From Burhinus oedicnemus (lineage: Eukaryota > Chordata > Aves > Charadriiformes > Burhinidae): DNA of 64,000 nucleotides. This document shows positions 47,501-61,240 of this stretch, piece by piece (position 1 is the first letter of the stretch; each line of letters opens with the position of its first letter). The position numbers and the translations under genes were made by a program. Under the pieces are notes generated by a model. It was not told where the DNA came from. It searched no databases and worked only from the letters and a program-made list of their open reading frames with translations. The DNA lies in the NCBI GenBank assembly GCA_008921705.1, contig VFFE01007186.1:807122-871121 (forward strand), read 5' to 3'.

Positions 47501-50500
47501 TGGCTGTTCCTGGAGAAAGGCTTGTGGAGCAGAGGGAGGAGGCGAGGAGAGGGAAGGTGTGTGAGAGGGCAGTGATTACCTGAGGAGAAGACTTGGGGAC
47601 ATCTGTAATGGCAAAATCCCAGGGAGAAATCAGACCAAGATGACAGGCCCAGCTGTGGAGGTAGTCAGAGACAGGGTCTTTACAGCTCTGGTAAAGGCTT
47701 CGGTGAAAAACAGGTAACAGAAAGCAGAAGAAAAATGTTGACAGATGAAAGGCAAATAAGTGTTGTATTTGGTAAGTGCTGGCTGTTGTTTCAAGCAGGT
47801 GAGGAGATCAGGCCAGGTTGTTGTGCTAGACACTGAGAGGAGAAAGAGCCTATATGGGTTGGAGAACCAAGACCAGAATTCAGTGTTCTCTGCAAGCTGT
47901 GAAGAAGAGACCAAAGGCCTGCAAGAACTGAATAACTGTAGAACTCTTAAAAGTCTAAACAGCAGAGAACCTTGTGCATAGTTGTCATAACCTCTGGAAT
48001 AGGACCTGTGTTTTCATAAGTGCATTGACAGAGCCTCATGTGCTTAGGCTGCTGAAGAAGTGCAATTAATCTAATAATATGGGGAATCCACTGAGGGTGG
48101 GAGAATGCTTGTGACTACATCAGACCTTCAGTGGATATAAATTAACATAGTTCAGTTTGATATCTGATCCTACTTATCACAGTTCAGAATTGCACATGCA
48201 TAAGCAATACACATACAGATTTTATTATACCTCTTAGCTATGAGAAAGTGCTTTATAAGTGTTGTCCTGAATATTATGAAGACTGTACTCAAAAACATAC
48301 CAACAGTGACGTGTTTTTATAAGACACTATTAAATGCCATAAAAATTGTAATTTGTATTTTATTGAACATCTTCAGCAATTTGCTATATCTGTTCACTGA
48401 AAGTAGATTGGATTACTAGCAAATGTATAATAAAAATTGTTCACATTTTAATGTGTCTCTTTGTCCTCTCTTCTAATATTTAAACTCATTCCTTCCTACT
48501 CCTGCATTCGATTCTATTCCATATGCATAACCAGCAGGTCAGCTGTCCTGTTACTACATTATCTGTTCGTCCCCACACACCATGTTCCCAGTGTTTCCAA
48601 ATCCCATAATTCAATCAAAATACTGAATTTTGGCTTTCTTTAAACTCAGCTGTTGGATGTATCTGATCACATGAACAATTTAGTAATTACTCAGAAGCAA
48701 TAGCATTTTAGCCTTCATCACCATGAGGAATACTGTAGGATGTGAGGCCAGAAGACAGAAGAAGATGCAGAACACTTTGCGTGTCACTCTGAAAAATCTC
48801 AAGATTTAGGGAAACCCAAATGATGATGGAAGAGTTTAAAATAGTTGCATGTGCTGCCTTTGCTTCACACTCTTTCCTTCATTATGTGCTAGGTTTTCTT
48901 TTGGTACATAACCAATAAAGTACATGTGAATTTTCCAGGCCTCAAAACAGCGCTCAAGCTGTGGAGATTCATACTGTTAGGCTTGGAGCTCTTCTCAAAT
49001 TTCCGCTATTGAGGAAGTGGTGGCTGCTTTCCTTCAGCCTGTTTGTCACATACCCTGATGCCATCATGCCCTGGTCACCTGCTCAGTACGCCAGCCCTGT
49101 CTGTCCCAAAGCCCTTTCTGGGGCTTCGTATCTTCCCAGATAAGGTTTCACTTTTGAACAAAGCCTTTGTTGCTCACCGTGAAAGTTTCTTTTCAAATGT
49201 TGCCCTAGGCTGTCCTCCTTTTATATGACCGGCTCTGGATTTCAGCTGGTGACAACTTTTTCATGAAAAAAAAAAACAAGTGTTCTGATGGAAAACAGGA
49301 ACAATCCTTGTACCAAGAGTGTGTTTTCTTCTAAGCCCCTTATTTTCCAATCAGCTTTAGTTTCAATTTTTATGCGGCTTTATCTCTTCCTTTTGTATTT
49401 ATTCAATTGCATCTGAAGGAAAATAGCATGCAGTAAAATTCCTAAATACAACTTAAATATAGCTCATTTCAATCCAGTGGTTTTACATCTCCATTCATCA
49501 ATACATTAAACTAAAAATATCTCAGATTATTTCATCTTGTTTCTTGTAATTTAAGAAAAAAATAAATCTATTAAAATCTGTTTTCAGAAAAGCGTAAGCA
49601 GTTCACTTTGGATGACGTCATTTGAGCAGAATTAAGAAACAGTGATTGGTGTGCTGCTCAAAATTGAGTAAGCGTATTTGAAACGGATGACTTTTGGCAA
49701 TAACCAATATTTGGTTTGGTTTTGTTTCCTTAAGTCAGCTCGATACTGAGAAGCAGAAAGTGCTGCTGGTTTTACTGTCGGTGCAGCAGCCTGCTGGCAG
49801 CCAGCTTGGGGCTTATTTACGTAGCTTTGTCCTTTCAGTCTCTTATGACGAGCAGTGATAAAACTAAAGTCCGGATGCTTTGGCCACCGGTAGGTGTAAC
49901 CTATGTGATTACACACAATACAAGGGATTTATACTAAGACATTGTTCCTGCAGGAGAAACATAAATCCCTTTTGCCAGCTCCCCTCCACCCCCTTCTAGT
50001 GCTGCGTTTTAAAACAGCAGACGTTTTCCTCTTGGATTTTTCACCCAGCCTAAATATTTCAAAGATAGCATCAGAACTATATTTATCAAGTTATACAACA
50101 CTTTTGTTTTTCTGCGTAGCTGGCTGCTTGCAACGTTTCCAGAGCACCCCTTCACTCAAGACGCCATTAATAGACCTGTGCCTACAAATATGCAGATTGA
50201 GACTTGGCAGACTTATTCCTGCATCAGTTTTTTTGAGAAATATCCTACTGTCACATTACTGAGAGATTGAAACACCAATACACCTCGGTCCAGAAAGGCC
50301 TCGTCCCTGCTCGCAGAAGTTAAAAGGGCTGATTGTATTTTCTCTCTTTCAGTCACCAGCAGCGAGGGATTACCCTGGGCTGTTCAGGCTTTTGCGGGGA
50401 GGCGGAGAGGAGGTGGCGAGGCCTCAATCCCTGGTGCTTTGATCGTTCCTTCTCAAAGGGAAGAGCTGCTCTGTGTTGCACAAGACGGGAGTTTCGCACA

Positions 50501-53500
50501 GCCCTCGCCGCGGCACCGAGCGTGTGATAAATGCAGGGCCGAAGCTCCGAGCCGTGGTGCTCATTCATTCAGCTTTCTGCGCACGGCTGTGACACCAACC
50601 GTTTGGAAATCAAAAGATTTCTTGGAAGTGGGCTGATGGTGTAAGGAAGGCACGTGGGGGCCGATCCAGGGCTTTTGGCGTGCCTTAGCTCATCTGCCGT
50701 ACCACTGCCGAGCGCTCCGCCAGCCGTGCTTTGCAAGAAATGAACAATGAGGAGGATCTGGCTTAATTAAACCCTTGGAAGCTGCACGGGTGGTGAGAAT
50801 CATGGAGGGAGGGAGAAACAGCTGCAACTATCGCAGCAGCATCTTCTGCAGACCCGGAGGTGGGCACTGGCTTCTCAGGAGAGGCTGTTTCTGGGTTGCA
50901 GAAGGAGGTCTGGGCAGGCTTACACTATTTATTATTTGATGGCTCCACTTAACATTCCTGCCACCTCCTAGAACAGCGTTTGACCCAAACGCGATTTCTT
51001 AAACCTGAATGGAGTTTTTTTGTTGATGCAGGTGACTGATTTCAGTGCCCTGAAGAATTTGGCCCCTGATTACTAACCAATAGACAGCCATGAATCAGGT
51101 GGCAATCAAATCACTGCAAAATATAAGACCCATTTCATAATGTTTCCAAATCTTTTAGAAATAATGGCTCTTGCAAAAATCCTACCCATTGCTAGCTATT
51201 TTAAGATAAACATAATTGTTGAGTATACCGAGCTCTTTTTCTTTAAAAACAGAGAAAATCAGATCTCCAAGCACTCTTAATCAGTGTTCAGATTCTGATT
51301 TTTTTAATCTTCCTAAATTTTGGGCCTGAGTGGCTTTCTGTGGAGGTGAGATTTATAGTTTAGTCACACATCTTATAAAAGAGTGTTTTCTTTGATCAAT
51401 TTTTAGCTTTCCACCTTTGAAACTCTCTCTGTTCATTTCTTCTGAGACAGAGGAATCAACTCCTAAGTTCTATCACTTCTTAGCATATTTCTACCTTAAA
51501 AAAAAAAAAAATTAATTCATCTCATTCTCATTCTTACGGTACCCATGCTCCTCAGTCTATTTCCATTTAGTGAATTTTCCATGCCCTAAACAATTTTTTT
51601 TGCTGTACTTTGAACTCTCCCTTAGTTCTGCTTTATCCTTTAAAAACAAAGAGAAGGAGAATAAATATAGTTTGCTAGTCGAGATTGCATGGCTTTTTCC
51701 TACAGTGTAATCTTAGAAGAGCTGACGAGGAACTGCATATGAAACAGTTTGGATGCCATCATGGCCAATTATTGTGTCCACAGCATTGTGGGAAATTGCT
51801 CCCGTAAAACATCTTGGACGGTGATAAGCACTTTAAGCTTGCATTAATAGTAGTAGGATTTGAAACTGCTCAGCATCTCTTAGGCATCCTATCCAGAAAG
51901 AGAGGATTATATTTTTGGCTGCAGTCACAAAGCTTAAGAGGTTTCTACCTATGTTTCTCTACAGCAAAATCAGGATGTTTCCTTTGTAATACATTAATGG
52001 GAAATATTTCTCTGAATGCTCTGTCATTGCATCTTCCAACTTAGTGCACAAAACTCCTTTTTCAAATAGGCCTCTTAATCCATTTTTTTTTTTTCTCACA
52101 AACCACATGAATCACCCCTGTACTAACAATTCGCCTTATTTCTCAATCCATCTTTTGTAGACAGACCACACTTTGAACAAAGGCTGTGTCCTTTCCTACA
52201 TACTAAGGGTCCCTGCTAGCAGCCAGGCTGTCACCAGCTCCATCACCTCTTAAAACACACATTTGCCTTCCAGTTTAGGTCATTCACCAGGGCTGTAGGA
52301 GTCCTGGGCGGCCAGCGTGACTCAGAACAGACATATGGATATATGATGGCAGGTTAGTGCTCTGCTAGGTATTTTGAATCTGTTGTTCTTTTCTTTTGGA
52401 GTTTTATCACTTTTGGTAGCTGAACGGCTACTGCTCAGAAGAGCCTCCATCGTACTAAAATTCACAAACCAGTGGTCTAGGAAGTCAGGCTCTAACCCCG
52501 CTCATCCAGCCTCGCCAGTTATGTGCAGTGGCATTATCCTTTTGCTGTTCAATAAGAGGGGCAGATCAAGGATATCCCAAAACCTCACATTTAGGCAATT
52601 CCCTTCTAAGAAGGAAGGCATGGCTCATGTCATGGAAGAGACTGCAAGCCCATCTACGCAGCCTAAATCTTGTCCGAGGGCTCTGACCCTTACGTTGTCC
52701 TTATTTGGCATGTGTCCTAAGTGGGAGATCAGGTCTTACTGGCAATGTGCCTGGTTGTAAGCTCTCCTCCGAGCTTTTGGCTTGGGCTGAGATCCCACAC
52801 ACTTCATTAATGGTGGACAGTGAACTCCATCGGGAGGGTTTTTTTTTTCAGAAATCAAGGCACCTGCTGGGTCCAACATCAAGGGGAGGTGTCAGCAGCG
52901 CCCATCTGAAGGATTTAGATGAACAAAAGCACAGCAAAGAGCCTGCCTGCTTCCGAAGATCCGGAAAAGATGAATCTGTCAATTTTTGCTCTAAATGGGA
53001 AGCTGAACTTTAAGTCATGGCTTAACCAAAGGGCAGCATATGGCAGCACTACAGCTGTTTGAAATCTACTTGCACTTCACACTGGCACTTTGACAAATGC
53101 TATTGTGTTACAAATACTGGATGACACAGTAAATTTAGGGCCATATTCAGCTCTTGTGTACGCAGGCATAATTCTCACTGACTTTGGACACATCTACACC
53201 AAAAAATGTGCGGAAGTGCGTAGGACTGGAACAAACATAGGATGCTTATAAGCAATCCTTCTGGCAGACTGAGAAACATTTGATGCGGTTAGACCCCTGT
53301 AGCAGGAAGGTTGAATGCTATAATGCGGAAATGGAGGAAAAATTAGGGAATCCATGAGGTCTAGGAGACGCCTGGTGATTTTAAAGACAAAACTTGAATT
53401 TCTCTATTGGAGCAACGGGCACGCTGGCTGGTCATTATAAGGAGAAAGGGGCTCCCCCCGCCGAGATCCATTTGCCATCTTTCATACTTTGTTTCTCATC

Positions 53501-56500
53501 TCTCTGCCAGTTTCTACAGGGAAAGAAAGAACTCGGAGGGTTTTTTTTTTTTCTGGAGCGAGAGCGTACAGGAGGCCTAAAAAGAGCATTAGACAAACAT
53601 ATCAGAGATCATGTTGCAGAAGAGCTGTGGCTGCCAATGATGAGATCTTCAGTTTCTTAGTCACTTTAGGCCAGAAACCAGATGTTACATCGTTGATCCC
53701 ACGGCTGCTTGCCATCCCTTGCTCCTCCTGTAATAAACAGCCTCAGCCGTAGAGCTTTTGCAGCTCCAGGTGTTTAAAAATGCACTTTTAGAGCTCTTGA
53801 ACAATAAAGTGCTCTTTTCAAAGTACTGCTTTCTATGTTCAGTGGCTGAGCCCGTGCTGACTCCTGTACACTGATTTTTAGACGGCATTTTAAAAGCTTC
53901 AGCAAGCCTGGACACATATTTTCTTTGCTTAAAAACCTGCTTAACCCCTTCAGCACTGTCGTTTTAGATCCCCAGAGGTTCATATAAATACAAAGGGCTT
54001 AAAATTGGAACAGTGGAAAATAAGTAGCAGGAAATCAATAGCCTTCTTTTTCTCAACAAGAATAAAGGCAGAAAGGAAGACTGCTGTAAACGTATCTTTT
54101 GAATTTAACTTACTTGTGCATTTTCTACCACTATGAGCTGGCTTACACCAAATGATCAGGCAGCAGGGACAATTTTGCAAAGTGTACAATAACTGAAGAA
54201 AATATCATCCCACTGGAGCATTTGGGGGACTTTATTTTATAACAGTCACAACCTCAAATTTATTAAACCAAATGACATTACAAACAGTTGGAAAAACAGA
54301 GCAAGAGAAAAATGTTATTTAAAGTTCAATAAATAAAATCTATCCTCATGTTAAAGACACATACTTTACCCTAAAAGAGGCAGAGCTGGTGCTGGCATCA
54401 AAGACAAGGATGTCAGCAGGAAGTGCCGAGGAAACAGCTGAGGCCTTGCACTTCAAAAAGCTTAGCTCTGGGTGAGAGATGTTCCCACCAACAGTCGAGA
54501 TTCACAGATGACATTTTCAGATGTCTTCGGTATTTTGCATCCAGGCAATCACATGATGTATCCTGTGCCATATGTCTTTTCCATGGGCTCCTGTTGCTTA
54601 GGTGTCTACAACCGCTTTCAGTTCTCCACTACAAGGTGGAAAAGAAGTGTATGAAAGCCTCTCTGGCTTGTCTTGTTATTTTAGAATTAGTTCCACAAGA
54701 TTTGGACAGATTTCTATCTCTCTTCCATTAGCAGAGATGCCGATTTTTAGCTGCTTAATGCAGTGTTAACCATTTTCTCCGACAAGGACATGGCCGACCC
54801 ATCAGATCCTTGACAAATGATTGATTTAACCTAGAAATATCTATTTACAAGCTAATGCAAAAAAAATATTAAGGATGAGTAAACTAATTAATGAGCAGTG
54901 TATTCTCCATGGCAACACGAATAAAATTACTGCTAGGTCAACAGAGAATTCAGCGTTGCTCCATATGCTTTTTTTAGTGGTGTTCAAATAGTACAGGTGT
55001 AAACTTTGGGTCACATTATTGTTTCATATTTAAGTGGGCCATTAAAGGAAGCTGTCAGCTATTGAACTAATTGGGTTTTTTAATTTCTTCCTGCTGCTGT
55101 GAAGAGGAATAATAAACTTCTTATCTTGCTAATACATCTAGAGTTCTTATCAAACTCCTGCTTTTAGAAAAACTCTTTACCTCTTGAAATGAGGCTGAAT
55201 TTCCCCTAAAATCAGAGGCATCATCTTAAACATTTATAATCTGAGAGAGGGAGAGACTCTGTGTCTTTAATGCCCTTCATCCATTTATTTGCTAAGGTGG
55301 GGCAGGAAACCTCAGTCTGAAGGGGTGTGGGAGGGAAAAGCAGCCTTAGGCACAGCTGATGTAGGTCTCTGTGCCCCAGATACAGAAAGAGTTGTAGGCA
55401 TGGCAATGCTCAAACCTAAATTTTAGGTGTCTGACTTCTGTAGTGGAATCCAGAGACCCAAATGTGGTGTGTGAATTCCCCATCTAGTGCCTGGGGAGAA
55501 GAACTAAGTGAATCATAATCTACCCAACTAAATTCAGGTATTATGTGCAGGCTCTGAAGTCAGTGGGGTTAAATTGAAAATTAAATGGAGAACACTTGGC
55601 CTGTGGTTTACTTGAAAGAAAAGATAAAAAGAGTAACAGTGGGTATTTCTTTAAATTTTCTGCTGACAGACCAGAGATAATTAGCCTACAGCTGCAGACT
55701 GGGGAGAACTGCTCTTTTTTCTGCCTTGAAGCAGCAGGTGAAAGCCTAGAGAGAGAAGCTGGGTGCCATTGACTTAATTTAGTTGCTTGAATTGAAGGCA
55801 GCGTATAACACCACAGAGAAACAGGGAAGTGGCAAATCTTCAAGACCAGGATTTCTAAAGAGTGGCAGTTAATAAACAGAGATGAGAATATGACTAGGGA
55901 GAAGAAAGAATAAAAAATATGTACTTGTGACACCCCTGTGGTATCCTAGATGCTTTAGAGATGGATCAGCTAGACACAAGCCCTGTTTCAGAAGTATTGC
56001 GGTCTGATGAGAAATGCAATATAGCAATGGAGAACTGTAAACAACAGAAGATGGAGGAGACAGTTATATACTGCTACACACATATCTTATGTAAAAAACC
56101 TTTCCCCAGTTGTTCGGTCCGGCGTGCTCCCACGCATCGTTCTGCACCCTACCAAAGCCTGCTGTTTTGTAGGCACTCCTCGTGACATCCAGATACTTCT
56201 GTTGTGATCCAAAACACAGAGTCATGCATTGCTTGCAATGCTTCTTGTATTGTGAGCCACCTCTGTTTTAGAAATCTGCTAACATGAAGATTATTTGATG
56301 TTTGTTAAGGGGGAAATTATTTCTGTCTTAATAGGCAACAGTTTAGGAATAGGAAAGGCAACGATAATAATAAATTAACATAATTACCTGCCCACATAAT
56401 TTCTTATGATACCTTTTCTATTGGGCATTTGTTTGAAGAGGCTTTTTATCTGTATGAAATGATAAAATTCACAGAGATGAAATTGCTCCATCTTTTTTCA

Positions 56501-56709
56501 GGAAGGATCTTCAAAGTAGCTTAATCACTGTATGCTGACATTTTTATAGCATCAATGAGAGGAGTTGTGGAGTAAGTTTAAATAAGTGTGGCAAAGTAAG
56601 GCACAAGATTAAAATGTATTAAAATGAATGGGTAGAAGTTGTCTTTCCAACACTTTCATTTGGAGATGAGAGAGAACAGTGTCAAAAGTGTACTGTGCTG
56701 CTTTATATG
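44501..56709. other. Intergenic region downstream of EFNB2 (no gene recognised)
   Basis: 12 kb with only short, domain-free open frames. A purine-rich stretch lies at about 47400-47640. A GC-richer stretch lies at about 50360-50720, with chance ORFs on both strands. A conserved-looking AT-rich block at about 54820-55140 contains TAATTA and homeodomain- and SOX-like words. Poly-A or poly-T runs are near 51497-51511 and 52082-52095. In mammals the 3' side of EFNB2 faces a gene-poor region, consistent with this. Confidence 0.6.
54820..55140. promoter_or_regulatory. Conserved-looking non-coding block downstream of EFNB2
   Basis: Repeat-free sequence dense in developmental motif words, for example TGATTGATTTAACC, ACTAATTAATGAG, CCATGGCAAC and CATTATTGTTTCATA. 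Such texture is common in long-range enhancers in gene deserts. This is an impression without alignment. Confidence 0.25.
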
Positions 56710-57396
56710 TAGCTCTGCAGAGAGAGACCTGGAAGTCCTGGTGGACAAGTTGACAATGAGGCAGCAACGTGCCCTTGTGGCCAACAAGGCCAATGGTCTC
56801 CTGGGGTGCATTAAAAAAAGCATGACCAGCAGGTCAAGGGAGGTCATCCTCCCCCTCTACTCTGCCCTGGTGAGGCCACATCTGGAGTGCTGTGTCCAGT
56901 TCTGGGCTCCCCGGTTCAAGAAAGACAGGAAACTACTGGAGAGAGTCCAGCAGAGGGCTACAAAGATGATCAAGGGACTGGAGCACCTCTCGTATGAGGA
57001 AAGTCTGAGAGACCTGGGTCTGTTTAGCCTGGAGAAGGGAAGACTGAGAGGGGATCTCATCAATGTTGTAAATATCTAAAGGGCAGGTGTCAAGAGGATG
57101 GGGCCAGACTCTTTTCAATGGTGCCCGGTGACAAGACAAGGGGCAACGGGCACAAACTGGAACACAGGAAATTCCATCTCAACATGAGGAAAAACTTCTT
57201 TACCTTGAGCGTAACAGATCACTGGAACAGGCTGCCCAGAGAGGTTGTGGAGTCTCCTTCTCTGGAGATATTCAAAACCCACCTGGATGTGTTCCTGTCC
57301 AACCTGCTCTAGGTGAACCTGCTTTGGCAGGGGGGTTGGACTAGATGATCTCTGAAGGTCCCTTCCAACCCCTACCACTCTGTGATTCTGTGATTC
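56710..57396 (+). mobile_element. CR1 LINE, 5'-truncated, with reverse-transcriptase ORF2 C-terminal remnant
   Basis: About 690 bases ending in the CR1 3' signature: TTGGACTAGATGATCTCTGA, GGTCCCTTCCAACCCC, then two ATTCTGTG-type octamers. The frame open to 57079 encodes the C-terminal part of the CR1 ORF2 protein, with the hallmarks [32 protein letters not shown] and [12 protein letters not shown] one-base shift near 57070 moves the rest of the ORF to another frame, which stays open to its stop at 57310-57312 ([34 protein letters not shown]). The 5' end, endonuclease and catalytic RT core are absent, so it is dead. The single break suggests a younger copy than the one at 28.5 kb. Confidence 0.95.
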
Positions 57397-59541
57397 GTGA
57401 ATCAGGAGATAAGGTTTCTATTAACAATACTGGCTGCTGGCAATCACTGGTCTCTCCTTCCCCTGTGCCATGCACACACAAGGTCAGGTTTCGTGAGGTG
57501 AAAGGAAAGCTTGGTTTGAGACTCAGTAGGTACAGTCAAACATGAGGACAGCCAAACATGAGTACAGCCATGATGTAAAGCCAGGTATGACTCGACAGAA
57601 GCAACATAGATCTGATTATACTTATTAGATCAGGTATTGTGTGGTATTAATACTTGGAGCCATTGTACAGAAATAATAAAGCTGCCTTTGAACAGCGTCC
57701 GGGTGAAAAAAAAGCCACAGTACCTTGTGGCTTGAGCTGGCTCCCTGTACTCACACACCGCTGCACCTGAGCAAATAACCCCTCCCAGAGCAGCAGGTAC
57801 CCAGGAGTAGTTGGAGAGACATTACCATGCAGGAACTAGGTCAGGTCAGGAAACCAGCAGTTATTACTCACTTTTTTTTTTCCCCCCATTTTTATTCTCT
57901 CGTTATGTCAGGATAAGGAGAATTTGTTTCTGAGATGCAATAATGAAGCATGCACAACCTTCAGTGCAGTATATTCTTGGGAATATTCGTATTACAGAAC
58001 GTTGTGGGTTTTCTTCACAGCCTCCTTCAGCCTCCGTTGTGTTTGATATACCATCACACCAGCAAATTTATATGCTTTTGATTAAATTTTTTGTTTTAGA
58101 ATGGCACCTCATATTAACACATAAGAGTGGAGCCAAGTAGAATAGCAAACAGAAGGAGGAAGAATGCTGGAGGAAAAAACCTGCAGATCTTGGATAGCTG
58201 CTTAGAGATTTTGTGTGAAAACCTGCGAAGATTTCTTCTGTCGCTGAGCAAAAAAAGAGATTGTTTTAGAGATTTGTAAGAAGTGTTAACAACTGTGTAC
58301 TAGGCATTATTTTCCCCTTGTTAAGCAAGAGAAATCATTACTGTACCAAGGCTTTTCAAAAACTGAACTAAGTGGCAAGTGCCAATTTTTGTTTATTTAT
58401 TTGCTTCTATAAATTAGTGATACATTGGATGAAAAATCATTTGAAGGATTGCATATTTATCCAGTGAGCATAAATCTCAAGGCCTGTGTTGTATTTCTGG
58501 CAGCGTAGCGAAACTCAGCCATGCCCACACACCTGCATGAAGTGGGTGTTTTTGTTGCTTGGATCATGTGGATTATCTCCACTGTAAACTATGCATTAAT
58601 AAAAAGCAGAGCAGGCACTTACCATATTCCCTTTTGGAATTAAGAAATAAAAGGGAACTTGCATACTTGGCTGCCTTTGAGGAAACTTTTAGAAAAGAAA
58701 GTTCAGAAGGAAAATGCCAGGAGTATAATGATTAATAAAATAAGGTAAAACACTGTGCCATTTTAAGTGTAAATGTATTTTGGAAATACTAATGCAAAAT
58801 GCTACAGAGTAGCTAAGGAAGATGTCCATGTTCTAAATTCCCCTTAGCTTGCCTTTTGGAAAAAAACAAACAACAATATCACCAAACCTAAAAATTGCCT
58901 TTTGCAGTGAATTCATATATAAAATATAACTTTCTATTAATGTTAGACCTGAAAATTTGTATTTATAGTTAATAAGAAGTGTCATGACAATCACTTGGAT
59001 TTTTCCACCAATGCTGGCCTCAGGAAAGGAAACAGAACCCAGAAAAACAGTCACCCCTGACAACTATTTCATCATTAGTTATCATAGTGCAGTGCTGCGG
59101 CAAGGAACAGTTTCATCAGGAGATTAGGAGTTTGAAGAGCTGGGAGTGCAGAGAGGAGGCATTCCCAGAGAAGGATGGGCAGGGAGACTGGGATGCAGGA
59201 TGGGCTGGGTTCGGTGAGGACAACACTGTACAGATCCAGCAGGACAAATGAAGAGGGGGACGCTGGTAGGCAGGAAGAAATGCTCTGTAGAAATCCACCT
59301 CATGTCCTCTTAGCTCCTTATTCCCTGTACAGGCAGCTTGAAATCAGTGTGACTGTTCACGGGGTGTGGCACGAAGATATTAAAAACTGGTCTCGGCTAA
59401 TCGAAAATATCCTGAAGCTTTTGACCACTAAGATCCGGGGCACCGGGAAGGTGGAGAGTAGTCCTATTCTATTGGCTCTACTTGATACCTTACTCTTTTT
59501 GTAGTAGCATATATGCCTGGTACAGAACAGATCAATATTTC

Positions 59542-59558
59542 TTTTTTTTTTTTTTTTT
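59542..59558. repeat. Poly(T) run, 17 bases
   Basis: An uninterrupted run of 17 T in the distal intergenic region, without an attached recognisable retroposon body. Confidence 0.9.
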
Positions 59559-60879
59559 GGTTATTCTATTACATTTTTGTTATTAAGTTTTCCAAAAATA
59601 GTTTCTTTTTTTTGGTACCAAAAATGTCACAGTAGTATGTATTAGTGCCACCTTGTTTTGAGAAAACAAATATACGTTGCCACAAGACTAACCATGTGAT
59701 TCAAAAGCCCTTCAGTGCGTTGTGGCTGTAGGCTTACATTACCCTGCTCTTACAGGAGGATTGTGGCTGCTGTTTTCTGTTAATTTGTTTTGTGCAATAT
59801 CTCTTATTTTTCTTAAGGCAATATGCAACCGTTGTGGATAGGCACAGAACCACTATTTTCCCTTTGTTTCTTCATTTTTTAGGTGTGCTCACACTGTAAA
59901 ATATTGTGTTATTTCAGAAGGATATAAATGAAGGAATGGATTGAAAAATAAGTAACTTCATGTATGTCTCATACTTAAACTTGTCTCTTTCATGCACAGC
60001 CAAAAAATAGATGGTGGTATATAATTTTTTCTTCTTTAGGTGTGTATTTGGACATTTATTTCAAAAAATCAAGTCCAAACTAATCAAGTCCACACCTTTG
60101 TGCATATCCCCATCTCCTAAGGCAGAATTATTAGGCAGATGGTTGTACCAATGTTTTATTTTTTTAAAAAAAGCCATTTTTTTCAGTTTATTTTTGCAGG
60201 TTGGTCAGGATACATTCCATCTCTTCTCACATGTTTGGCTGCTCAGTCTCATCTGATTTAGCTCACTCAGTGTTCGTGCCAGTTTACACATGGGCCAACT
60301 TTGCAAGGCAGAGTGCTAATTGAAAGAAGCCACCATTGCCCAGGGCTCTCAGTTTTGTGGCTAAGGCAGCAGATTTTACTGACAACATTATCAGCCTATG
60401 TTTTCAACCCAGATGATGAAAATGGGAAGATTTGAACCCGGTCGTAATTTTTGATACAATTAAAATGAAAATGTTTGTTGAGTTGCCGGAGTTTAGTAAT
60501 CTACCAGTGGCCACTGCATCTTTTAGCGTGGAGCATATCTGTGTCAGATTCAATTCAGATAATCACAGGTCAGCTTAAACACTACAATTGTAATCTTTAT
60601 CTCTTTTTGTAATAGAGCTCATTTAGGCACATGGGTTCATTGACACTAGGCTCTTGTGCAAGAACTTAGAAAGGCAGAAAAGGTTCCTGGATAACTTCAT
60701 AATTGTGAAGGCTTTGTTCAGCTTTTAAAAGAACAGTTTACAAAAGCTCCTCAAAGTGAAAGCCTGGAGGTATCCTCACCCCACACAGCGAAGGTGGCAG
60801 TCAGTCACTGGGGTGGGTCACAGAGGTTACCCGAGATAAAGGAATTTTGCAAACCTTGCATAGGCGCCGCATGACTCAA

Positions 60880-61240
60880 CACACCGAGAGGGGAATGCAC
60901 TTACTCCGCTGAGCAATTTAATGTCCTGGAGTAATGAAATGATAAGTCTGTTTCACACAGTGGGCCTGTCAAAAAACAATAATAATGACAATGGGATTCC
61001 CTTAGGGGAACTCTGGAAAGTTTTACTTGGAAGATTTAAAATCTTAAATTTTTCTGATGCAAAGTCATAATTAAATCCAATAAGCTCCTGTGGCATATGG
61101 TGAAATCAGGTTAGACGCTAACATTCAGAAATATTGATTCAGCCATTTTTATCCATTGCACATGGCCGAAATAGTTAACCACTGTTATCCTTGTGGAGCA
61201 TTATGGTTTGCTGGAGAGGAAAAGACAGCTTGGTCCAGGA
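60880..61240. promoter_or_regulatory. Conserved-looking block with adjacent SOX-like and kappa-B-like sites
   Basis: Repeat-free sequence with a SOX-type ACAATGG at 60988-60994 running directly into a palindromic kappa-B-like GGGATTCCC at 60993-61001, and a MEIS-like CTGTCA at 60966-60971. Motifs are seen directly; enhancer function and conservation are inferred. Confidence 0.28.
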
